Shown piece by piece: positions 1 through 4,991 of a stretch of DNA of 5,068 nucleotides (positions within the stretch are counted from its first letter, which is position 1; each line of letters opens with the position of its first letter). The notes beneath the pieces are model-generated. The model did not search any database, was not told the DNA's origin, and saw only the letters and a program-made list of their open reading frames with translations. The stretch covers positions 1 to 5,068 of the forward strand of contig DATKRK010000427.1 in the NCBI GenBank assembly GCA_035532215.1, in the 5' to 3' direction. The DNA comes from JAICIG01 sp035532215. GTDB lineage: Bacteria; Planctomycetota; Planctomycetia; Pirellulales; JAICIG01. Position numbers and translations under genes: made by a program.

Positions 1-1
1 C

Positions 2-145
2 CGCTCGTTGCACGCCGACCTCTGGAAGCAATCGCACCCCGAAGCGGTTCGCAATTACCGAACCGACGAGCGCCGCGACGCCGCCGACCGGCGCCGTCGT
101 GCTCAGCGACGGCTGGCCCAGAATTCTCCCGACCCCCGCCCATAG
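2..145 (+). CDS. C-terminal tail of an unrecognised Arg-rich protein, cut by the left edge
   Basis: An open frame enters from the left edge and ends at TAG (143-145), leaving 47 residues with no start. The visible peptide has a Trp/His/Pro stretch (LWKQSHPEAVRNYR) followed by a very basic helix-like run rich in Arg, Asp, Ala and Gln, and it ends NSPDPRP. Codon choice favours G/C at third positions, as in the nif genes nearby, which supports real coding. The basic tail would suit nucleic-acid binding, for example a small DNA-binding or transposon-associated protein, but no family is recognised. It is convergent with the BFD-like gene, with 59 bases between the two stops. No convincing intrinsic terminator was found in that gap. 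Confidence 0.45.
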   Translation, partial: RSLHADLWKQSHPEAVRNYRTDERRDAADRRRRAQRRLAQNSPDPRP

Positions 146-204
146 CCCCGCCCGCCCCAGAGCCACCTGGCGCCGGTGTACGGTTACCCCTTTTTAACGA
201 AGAT

Positions 205-447
205 TCAGTCCCTACAATCCCGGCTGCCGAATTCCGCCCGGCCATGGCGACATATCATATCAACCGCCCGATGACAGACCTCGTCAAGGATGCGGCGGAT
301 CGTGGCCACGCACCGACCACATTTCACGCGGCATCCGAGGCAGCGATGGAGGTGCTCGGCCGACAAAGACTCGTCGCTCACGCGCGCCAGCGCCTGATGG
401 ACATCGTGATCGCTCAGTGCATTGCACGAACATCGGGGGCGCCTCAT
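205..447 (-). CDS. BFD-like [2Fe-2S] ferredoxin, last gene of the nifB operon
   Basis: This 80-residue protein has the layout of the BFD-like [2Fe-2S] fold (bacterioferritin-associated ferredoxin; also the central domain of NifU). Cys6-x-Cys8 is followed by an N-A-L-S-D helix start, and Cys43-x2-Cys46 lies in a K-C-G-R-C motif followed by a predicted helix (VATIRRIL). These are the expected four cluster ligands; Cys36 and Cys39 are extra. Family members are usually 60-75 residues, so the Cys-containing tail after residue 55 is slightly long. The ATG at 447 lies three bases after the stop of the iscA-type gene (TAA ACG ATG), and no good ribosome-binding site is seen, so translation is probably coupled. 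Known BFDs pass electrons to bacterioferritin to release iron. A role in iron or electron supply to FeMo-co assembly is inferred from position only. Confidence 0.82.
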   Translation of the reverse strand: MRRPRCSCNALSDHDVHQALARVSDESLSAEHLHRCLGCRVKCGRCVATIRRILDEVCHRAVDMICRHGRAEFGSRDCRD

Positions 448-450
448 CGT

Positions 451-783
451 TTACGTGGAGAACGAATTACCGCAGCCGCAGGTACTTTTCGCATTGGGAT
501 TATCGATGCGGAAGCCGCGCCGGGTCAACTCGTCATGATAATCGACCGTGGCCCCGTCGAGAAAGAGAAGGCTGCGTTTGTCGACGACGACTGACACCCC
601 GTGAGATTCGAAGAGCGCGTCGAGCTGCGGATTCGTGTCGACACCTAAATCGAGCTTGTGTTGAAAGCCGCTACAGCCGCCTCCATCAACACGCAGACGC
701 AGACACAGCTTCTCGCTGGCAGGCTTACCGTCGATGAGACGTTGCACCTCGCGGGCCGCCTTCTCGGTAATCGTGATCGACAT
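451..783 (-). CDS. iscA: IscA/HesB-family A-type Fe-S carrier protein, nif-associated
   Basis: This is a full-length A-type carrier of 110 residues (the family is usually 105-120). It holds the three conserved cysteines: Cys37 in GGGCSGF, and Cys102 and Cys104 in the C-terminal CGCGNSF motif. The N-terminal segment MSITITEKAAREVQRLI is typical. A-type carriers accept Fe-S clusters or iron from a scaffold such as NifU or IscU and deliver them to apo-proteins; nif-linked copies (IscA-nif, HesB) are common in diazotrophs. The ATG at 783 follows a strong GGAGG about seven bases upstream. A nearer ATG overlapping the Shine-Dalgarno region is out of frame. The gene lies 62 bases after the ferredoxin gene and is followed with almost no gap by the BFD-like gene. 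The family call is secure; the specific nif subtype rests on context. Confidence 0.93.
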   Translation of the reverse strand: MSITITEKAAREVQRLIDGKPASEKLCLRLRVDGGGCSGFQHKLDLGVDTNPQLDALFESHGVSVVVDKRSLLFLDGATVDYHDELTRRGFRIDNPNAKSTCGCGNSFST

Positions 784-845
784 TTCTCATCCTCCGTTTC
801 GGTTCAGACAGTAGTTGGAGCAATTGATTGTCGCGGGCCCGACCC

Positions 846-1124
846 TCAGCGGGCGCGAATCTCCGCGGCCGCGGCCTCCAGCAGCTCCGGCGGGATGCCG
901 GTCAGTGAACCCGGTGGGTTCAACGGTCTGCGATTTTGGTCCGTGATGGCGCATTCGATGGGACAAATACTCGCACACTGCGGGTCGTCGTGCGATCCGA
1001 CGCACTCGGTACACGTCGTTGGATTGATGACAAAATGCTTGCGCGCCTTGACGATCGATCCGGTCGGGCAGACGTCGACGCAGGCGTAACAATTCACGCA
1101 CCGATCGTTGATCTTCAGCGCCAT
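846..1124 (-). CDS. fdxN: 2[4Fe-4S] ferredoxin of FdxN type, downstream of nifB
   Basis: This 92-residue ferredoxin has two [4Fe-4S] motifs. The first is Cys9-x2-Cys12-x2-Cys15-x3-Cys19-Pro. The second is Cys38-x2-Cys41-x8-Cys50-x3-Cys54-Pro, whose expanded x8 spacing is typical of nif-linked bacterial ferredoxins of the FdxN/Chromatium type. The C-terminal 35 residues are a Pro- and Ala-rich extension. It acts as a soluble low-potential electron carrier. In Azotobacter vinelandii the ferredoxin encoded next to nifB supports NifB-co formation, and the same order here suggests the same role. The start ATG at 1124 is preceded by a near-perfect AAGGAGG five bases away. That site directly abuts the nifB TGA stop, and only 12 bases separate the two genes, so the two proteins are probably made together. 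Confidence 0.94.
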   Translation of the reverse strand: MALKINDRCVNCYACVDVCPTGSIVKARKHFVINPTTCTECVGSHDDPQCASICPIECAITDQNRRPLNPPGSLTGIPPELLEAAAAEIRAR

Positions 1125-1136
1125 GCCGTCCTCCTT

Positions 1137-2621
1137 TCAACCGGCCCGGGCCTGTGCGGCGGGCCGTGAGAGCCGGCCCGCTTCCGCCATTTCTCGGTAG
1201 ACCGCGGCGACGGCATCCTCGATGCGCTCCATGCCGTGCTCGCCATTGGGTTGGATGCCCGCCGCCGCCAGGACCTCCCACGGCTCGTAACCGACTTTCG
1301 AGCAGAGCACCGCTTCGCAGCCGGCGAGTGCCTCGACGATGCGGTCGAGGACCGTCTCGCCATCGCCGCACGTGTCGCCGCCGCTGCAATACAAATCGTT
1401 TTTGCGGTGGCCGATGAAACGGACCCCCGCCGACGACGCCTCGTAAACCAGGAATTCGCGGGCATGGCCAAAGTGCTCGTTGATGACGCCGCCCCCCTTC
1501 GACGCCACGGCCATCAGTACCGGGCGCGTCGCATCGCGCACCGCGTTGATGGGGGCCGGGGCCGACCGCTCTTGCTCGGCATCCAGTTCCTCGCGGATGG
1601 CTTCGTGCAGCACGGCGCGGCGCTGCATGGCGGCTGCGTAGTCGATGGTCATGTTTTCGATCTTGTCCATGGTGAACTCGGCGCCGCGGTCTTCGCCGAG
1701 CAGGCCGACGGCGTCGGCTCGGCACTGGCGGCAGTGGCGCATCATGTTCATGTCGCCGGCGCACGCGTCCTGCAAGGCTTGTAGCTCGGCCGGAGTCGGG
1801 CCGCGTTGCCCCATCAGGCCGAAGAACGTTCCGTGCTCGGCTTCGGCGATCAGCGGCATGACATTGTGAAGAAAGGCGCCCTTGCTCTTGACAACCTTGC
1901 TCACCTCCTCAAGGTGTTTGTCGTTCACTCCGGGGACCATGACGGAATTGACCTTCACGAGGATGTCGCGCTTGACGAGCAACTCGAGCCCGAGTTGTTG
2001 CCGCTCGATGAGAATGGCGGCCCCTTCGCGCCCGCGGATGCGCTTGTTGTTCCAGAAGATCCACGGATAAATCATCGCCCCGACGTCGGGAGCGACGCAG
2101 TTGATCGTAATGGTGACGTGCTCGATGTTATGCTTCGACAGCTCGTCCACGCAGTCAGGCAGGGCTAGGCCGTTGGTCGAAACGCAGAGCTTGATGTCGG
2201 GCGCCTGTTCGGAAAGCATGCGGAAGGTCGCGAAAGTCCGCTCCGGATTCGCCAGTGGATCGCCTGGCCCGGCAATGCCGAGAACCGTCATCTGAGGAAT
2301 GTTGGCCGCGACGGCCTTCGTCTTCTTGACCGCCTGGTCCGGTGTCAGCACCTCGGAAACGACGCCGGGGCGCGACTCGTTGGCGCAGTCGTATTTGCGG
2401 TTGCAGTAGTGACATTGGATGTTGCAGGCCGGTGCGACGGCAACGTGCATCCGCGCGAAGTGGTGGTGGGCCTTTTCGGAGTAGCACGGATGGTTGTAAA
2501 CGCGATCGCGGACCGATGCCGGCAGGTGGTTGAGTTGGTCCGCCGTACTGCCGCAGGAACCGGAGGCACACCCCCCTTTGGTTTCGATCACTTCGTTGTC
2601 GTCGAGAAACGTCAAGCGCAT
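1137..2621 (-). CDS. nifB: NifB, radical SAM FeMo-cofactor precursor synthase with C-terminal NifX-like domain
   Basis: NifB fuses two [4Fe-4S] units and inserts a SAM-derived carbide to make NifB-co, the precursor of all nitrogenase active-site cofactors. The 494-residue length is normal for the two-domain form. Visible features, in order: an N-terminal Cys pair (Cys18, Cys23); H-P-C-Y-S-E-K-A-H-H around Cys46; the radical SAM motif Cys66-x3-Cys70-x2-Cys73; the SAM-contact loop GIAGPGDPLANP (115-126); CVSTNGL (146-152); the Cys297-x2-Cys300 pair (RHCRQC); and a NifX/NafY-like domain from about 366 to 480 with NEHFGHA at 381-387. Nothing essential appears missing. The start is well fixed: an in-frame TAA lies 12 bases upstream of the ATG, with AAAGG as a modest Shine-Dalgarno. 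It leads an operon with the ferredoxin, IscA and BFD-like genes and sits behind a sigma54/NifA-type region. Confidence 0.98.
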   Translation of the reverse strand: MRLTFLDDNEVIETKGGCASGSCGSTADQLNHLPASVRDRVYNHPCYSEKAHHHFARMHVAVAPACNIQCHYCNRKYDCANESRPGVVSEVLTPDQAVKKTKAVAANIPQMTVLGIAGPGDPLANPERTFATFRMLSEQAPDIKLCVSTNGLALPDCVDELSKHNIEHVTITINCVAPDVGAMIYPWIFWNNKRIRGREGAAILIERQQLGLELLVKRDILVKVNSVMVPGVNDKHLEEVSKVVKSKGAFLHNVMPLIAEAEHGTFFGLMGQRGPTPAELQALQDACAGDMNMMRHCRQCRADAVGLLGEDRGAEFTMDKIENMTIDYAAAMQRRAVLHEAIREELDAEQERSAPAPINAVRDATRPVLMAVASKGGGVINEHFGHAREFLVYEASSAGVRFIGHRKNDLYCSGGDTCGDGETVLDRIVEALAGCEAVLCSKVGYEPWEVLAAAGIQPNGEHGMERIEDAVAAVYREMAEAGRLSRPAAQARAG

Positions 2622-2634
2622 GCGGGGCCTTTAG

Positions 2635-2674
2635 GTTGAGGGTTTTTCACCGACGTTGAGGGTTTGTCACCGAC
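2635..2674 (-). repeat. Two tandem 20-bp direct repeats in the nifB leader
   Basis: Two adjacent copies of a 20-base unit (2635-2654 and 2655-2674), gttgagggtttNtcaccgac on the plus strand, differ at one base (t versus g at the twelfth position). They begin 14 bases upstream of the nifB ATG. They lie downstream of the predicted sigma54 transcription start near 2691, so they would be in the 5' untranslated leader. They could be a recent duplication with no function, a protein-binding site or a leader RNA element; the sequence does not discriminate. Confidence 0.9.
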
Positions 2675-2701
2675 CGCAGGGAAGTTTCCTCGCCCCCCTT
2701 T

Positions 2702-2717
2702 AGCATTTGGCGTACCG
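2702..2717 (-). promoter_or_regulatory. Candidate sigma54 (-24/-12) promoter of the nifB operon
   Basis: Read on the minus strand, the sequence is CGGTACGCCAAATGCT, to be compared with the sigma54 consensus TGGCACGnnnnTTGCT. The invariant GG (2716-2715) and GC (2704-2703) are present with exactly ten bases between them, and nine of twelve defined positions match. It points at nifB and predicts a start near 2691, giving a leader of about 70 bases. Sigma54 control of nifB is usual in proteobacterial diazotrophs. Two NifA-type elements upstream at the normal distance strengthen the call. Confidence 0.72.
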
Positions 2718-2781
2718 CAGCGCTGCGTTCCTGAATTCAACGGAAAGCGAGGCGAGCAGCAAACGGCCGGACGTGTAGTCG

Positions 2782-2797
2782 TGTGCGGAACACGACA
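2782..2797 (-). promoter_or_regulatory. Proximal NifA-type upstream activator element (TGT-N10-ACA)
   Basis: TGT (2782-2784), ten bases, then ACA (2795-2797) match the NifA upstream activator consensus. The centre is about 98 bases upstream of the predicted sigma54 start, within the usual -80 to -150 range. It overlaps a perfect inverted repeat GTCGTGT-N5-ACACGAC (2778-2796), whose axis is offset by about 2.5 bases from the NifA motif. The dyad could therefore be a different operator or an incidental hairpin. The motif is weakly informative on its own; the call rests on its combination with the promoter and the second site. Confidence 0.6.
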
Positions 2798-2810
2798 GGC
2801 TGCCCTTGAT

Positions 2811-2826
2811 TGTCGTCAACGCGACA
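2811..2826 (-). promoter_or_regulatory. Distal NifA-type upstream activator element (TGT-N10-ACA)
   Basis: TGT (2811-2813), ten bases, then ACA (2824-2826) form a second NifA-type element. It is embedded in and centred on a perfect inverted repeat TTGTCG-N6-CGACAA (2810-2827), so motif and symmetry axis coincide. The centre is 29 bases from that of the proximal element and about 127 bases upstream of the predicted start. Paired activator sites are common before nif promoters. Confidence 0.65.
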
Positions 2827-2866
2827 AGCATCTTTCTGTGTCAGGATTAGAGGATGTCAAAACCGA

Positions 2867-3112
2867 TCAGGGGCACTGGAGTGACAGAACGGGGCCGTTC
2901 TCCGCGTAAGCTCGCTTCTGCCTTTGCAGATAGCGCCTGAGAACGCGATGGCAGGCTTGGCAACCATTTCCGGCGCCGATCTCTCGCCGGATGTCGTTGA
3001 CTGTCGCCAGTTCCATCGACACCAGGGCCCCGACCAACGTGTCTTCGCTAACTTTCGCGCACCGGCAAACGAAGTTCGCGGGACAAAGTGGGAAATCATC
3101 GGATTCGTTCAT
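2867..3112 (-). CDS. BFD-like [2Fe-2S] binding protein upstream of nifB
   Basis: This 81-residue protein has Cys16-x-Cys18 (VCRCAKVSEDTL), a middle helix (TVNDIRREIGAG) and Cys51-x2-Cys54-His (GNGCQACHRVLRRYL). It is the BFD-like [2Fe-2S] layout with all four expected ligands and the Gly-rich turn before the second pair, closer to the NifU-central-domain style than the other copy in this window. An extra Cys10 lies in the N-terminal extension and a short non-conserved tail follows residue 65. The ATG at 3112 has a GGAG about eleven bases upstream, slightly far but usable. It lies 63 bases after the unrecognised minus-strand gene and 245 bases before nifB, separated from nifB by the sigma54/NifA region, so it probably belongs to an upstream transcript. 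Small BFD-like genes do occur in nif clusters. Iron or electron delivery is inferred. Confidence 0.85.
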   Translation of the reverse strand: MNESDDFPLCPANFVCRCAKVSEDTLVGALVSMELATVNDIRREIGAGNGCQACHRVLRRYLQRQKRAYAENGPVLSLQCP

Positions 3113-3175
3113 GGTAGAGATGCTCCGTCCTGAGTTAGCTGCAAAACATCGAGGGCGGGCGATGCACTTCGAGAG

Positions 3176-3484
3176 CTATTCCGGCGATGCGAGCGCTGGT
3201 GTCGAGGCGCCGGCGGCCTCCAACAAATCCGCAATGCCGGCTTCGATGATTTCGATCTCCTTTGTGGCGCAGTACCGGCGTTCCTTGGCGGTCGGTTCTG
3301 GAACCAACGCCCAGCCCGCCGGCGATGCCGCGTCGACGATCAGGTCAGAGAGGATCATCCGTTGCGTGTCGCGGACCAGACGCAGCCCGAGGATGAGATA
3401 CTGCTTGCCGACGCGCAATTGCTTGACGGGGTGCGGCGCCGCGAAACCGCCCATCAATTCCGTGATGTAATCGACAAAATCGGC
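3176..3484 (-). CDS. 3' part of an unrecognised protein gene, probably cut at its 5' end
   Basis: The minus-strand frame ends at TAG (3178-3176) and runs back to the point where nifD homology begins on the other strand. The roughly 100 residues look like real protein. They include FVDYITELMGGF, then KQLRVGKQYLILGLRLVRDTQRMILSDLIVDA (alternating hydrophobic, strand/helix-like), a Trp-containing stretch and an amphipathic helix (ATKEIEIIEAGIADLLEAAG). Codons are strongly G/C-ending, supporting coding. No family is recognised: it does not resemble NifX, NifW, NifZ, NifT, NifQ or the NifX-associated DUF269 family as remembered. The frame stays open antisense to nifD up to 4267, but that part is a shadow of nifD. 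A shorter complete version starting at ATG 3454 (92 residues) is possible but has only a weak ribosome-binding site. It directly precedes the BFD-like gene, so a nif-related role is plausible. Confidence 0.6.
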   Translation of the reverse strand, partial: ADFVDYITELMGGFAAPHPVKQLRVGKQYLILGLRLVRDTQRMILSDLIVDAASPAGWALVPEPTAKERRYCATKEIEIIEAGIADLLEAAGASTPALASPE

Positions 3485-3490
3485 GTCGGC
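3482..3490. other. Rearrangement or chimera breakpoint between the minus-strand gene and nifD
   Basis: NifD-type sequence starts at the GGDKK codons (3488 onward). Immediately to the left the best coding signal is on the opposite strand. Two genes, both apparently lacking their 5' parts, meet head to head here. A small inverted repeat GTCG-N4-CGAC (3485-3496) lies at the junction, of the kind that can seed template switching, but it is short enough to be chance. Confidence 0.72.
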
Positions 3491-4588
3491 GGCGACAAGA
3501 AGCTGGCCAAGCTGATCGACGAGCTGGAGCAGTTGTTCCCGCTCAGCAAGGGTATCTCGGTGCAGTCGGAGTGCCCGATCGGTCTGATCGGCGACGACAT
3601 CGAGGCGGTGTCGAAAAAGAAATCGAAGGACATCGGCAAGGTCGTCGTGCCGGTCCGTTGCGAAGGGTTCCGCGGCGTATCGCAATCGCTGGGTCATCAC
3701 ATCGCCAACGATTCGATCCGCGACCACGTACTGGCGGAGCAGCTCACGAACCAGCCGGCGAAGTTCGAGGCATCGCCCTACGACGTCTCGATCATCGGCG
3801 ATTACAACATCGGCGGCGACGCCTGGTCGTCGCGCACGCTGCTGGAAGAGATGGGCCTGCGCGTCGTCGCCCAATGGTCGGGCGACGGCACCCTGGCCGA
3901 GCTGGAAAACACGCCGCACGTCAAGCTCAATTTTCTGCACTGCTACCGCTCCATGAACTACATCTCCCGGCACATGGAAGAAAAGTACGGCATTCCCTGG
4001 ATGGAATACAACTTCTTCGGTCCCAGCAAACTCGCCGAGTCGCTGCGGAAGATCGCATCCTTTTTCGACGACACGATCAAGGAAGGGGCGGAGCGCGTCA
4101 TCGAGCGATACAAGCCGCAAGTCGACGCCATCATCGCCAAATATCGGCCGCGTTTGGAAGGCAATCGCGTGATGCTCTTCGTGGGCGGCCTCCGTCCGCG
4201 GCACGTCATCGGTTCTTACGAAGACCTGGGCATGGAAGTCGTCGGCGCCGGCTATGAGTTCGGCCACAACGACGACGACGACCGCACGCTGCCCGAGATG
4301 AAGGCCGCCACGCTGCTCTACGACGACGTGACCGGTTACGAATTTGAGGAGTTCGTCAAGCGCATCAAGCCCGACCTGATCGGTTCAGGCATCAAGGAGA
4401 AGTACATCTTCCAGAAGATGGGCATCACGTTTCGCCAGATGCACTCGTGGGACTACTCGGGCCCATATCACGGCTACGATGGCTTTGCCATTTTCGCCCG
4501 CGACATGGATATGACGATCAACAATCCTTGCTGGGACGCGGTGACGCCTCCCTGGAAGCGGCAGCATCACACGCACGCGGACGAATGA
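3485..4588 (+). pseudogene. nifD: nifD, nitrogenase MoFe protein alpha subunit, 5'-truncated (about 124 codons missing)
   Basis: The 367 codons from VGGDKKLAKLIDELEQLFPL to the TGA match NifD from about residue 125 to its end in Azotobacter numbering. Retained are P-cluster Cys154 (SECPIGLIGDD), Gln191/His195 (QSLGHHIAND), FeMo-co ligand Cys275 with Arg277 and Ser278 (HCYRSMNY), the GGLRPRH loop and homocitrate-side/FeMo-co ligand His442 (MHSWDYSGPYHG). Missing are P-cluster ligands Cys62 and Cys88, and Val70 and Arg96 near the active site, so no working subunit can be made. The frame stays open upstream to a TTG at 3362, but those residues do not resemble NifD and lie opposite another gene. 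The remaining 3' part shows no frameshift or stop, indicating a very recent break or an assembly chimera. nifK follows after 52 bases. Confidence 0.93.
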
Positions 4589-4596
4589 ACTTACCC

Positions 4597-4626
4597 ATGG
4601 TCGGGACGATGTCCCCATCGCTTTTT
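4597..4626 (+). promoter_or_regulatory. Hairpin plus T-run in the nifD-nifK gap
   Basis: ATGG (4597-4600) can pair with CCAT (4615-4618), and GGAC (4604-4607) with GTCC (4611-4614) around a GAT loop, leaving a TCG bulge on the 5' arm. Five Ts follow at 4622-4626. The stem is short and bulged, and the T-run overlaps the approach to the nifK Shine-Dalgarno. It may be a weak attenuator, an mRNA-processing or stability hairpin, or chance. Confidence 0.35.
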
Positions 4627-4640
4627 CCAGGAGATAAGAC

Positions 4641-4991
4641 ATGAGCCAGAACGCCGAGGCGATCAAGCCTTCGTATCCGTTGTTCCGTGATGACGAGTAC
4701 AAGGAAAACCTGGCCCGCAAGAAGGCGCTCTACGAAGACGCTCACGACGCCGCGAAAATCCGCGAGGTCTTTGAGTGGACCACGACCGAGGAGTACGAAA
4801 CGCTGAACTTCCAGCGTGAGGCACTCACCATCAACCCGGCCAAGGCGTGCCAGCCGCTCGGCGCGGTCCTGTGCGCTCTCGGCTTCGAGAAGACGATGCC
4901 CTACGTCCACGGCTCGCAAGGATGCGTCCTATCTTCCGCAAGTCGGTTTGGTAATTTCCGTGAATTTCCCGAGCGGCGTCAGGAGCCGTAA
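4641..4991 (+). pseudogene. nifK: nifK, nitrogenase MoFe protein beta subunit, broken after codon 96
   Basis: The N-terminus (MSQNAEAIKPSYPLF) and NFQREALTINPAKACQPLGAVLCALGFEKTMPYVHGSQGCV match NifK closely, including P-cluster ligands Cys70 and Cys95. Homology stops after Val96 (4928). The expected A-Y-F-R-S-Y-F-N-R-H-F-R-E-P is replaced by about 20 unrelated residues before a TAA at 4989-4991. A full beta subunit is about 520 residues, so P-cluster ligand Cys153 and most of the protein are missing and the product would be non-functional. The ATG at 4641 has a good AGGAG seven bases upstream, 52 bases after the nifD stop, as in a normal nifDK pair. The break looks like insertion of another element. 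A faint resemblance of the following bases to nifK (cttccgca, ttccgtgaa) makes the exact junction uncertain by a few tens of bases. Confidence 0.93.

Noticed and set aside
165..195. Possible intrinsic terminator (CACC...GGTG and a T5 run) after the left-edge gene
   Set aside because: The short stem is separated from the T-run by more than ten bases, so the geometry is wrong.
244..594. Plus-strand frames opposite the IscA and BFD-like genes
   Set aside because: They are antisense to genes with diagnostic cysteine motifs and have no recognisable content of their own.
829..843. GC-rich dyad GTCG-N6-CGAC between the ferredoxin and iscA genes, considered as a terminator
   Set aside because: The arms are only four bases and there is no following T-run; the downstream genes look co-transcribed.
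787..1764. Long Arg/Pro-rich minus-strand frame across nifB, ferredoxin and spacer
   Set aside because: Low-complexity composition typical of an out-of-frame GC-rich reading; it conflicts with nifB and the ferredoxin, which have clear motifs.
3362..3484. Upstream extension of the nifD frame from a TTG
   Set aside because: These residues bear no NifD likeness and lie opposite the unknown gene, whose codons fit much better; it is an incidental open frame.
3488..4267. Long minus-strand open frame opposite nifD, in the same frame as the unknown gene
   Set aside because: It is the antisense shadow of well-conserved nifD codons. The genuine minus-strand coding character stops at the junction near 3485.
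4929..4978. nifK continuing past codon 96 in a shifted frame
   Set aside because: Fragments such as cttccgca and ttccgtgaa resemble the expected bases, but they need several indels and lead to stops, so a true continuation is unlikely.
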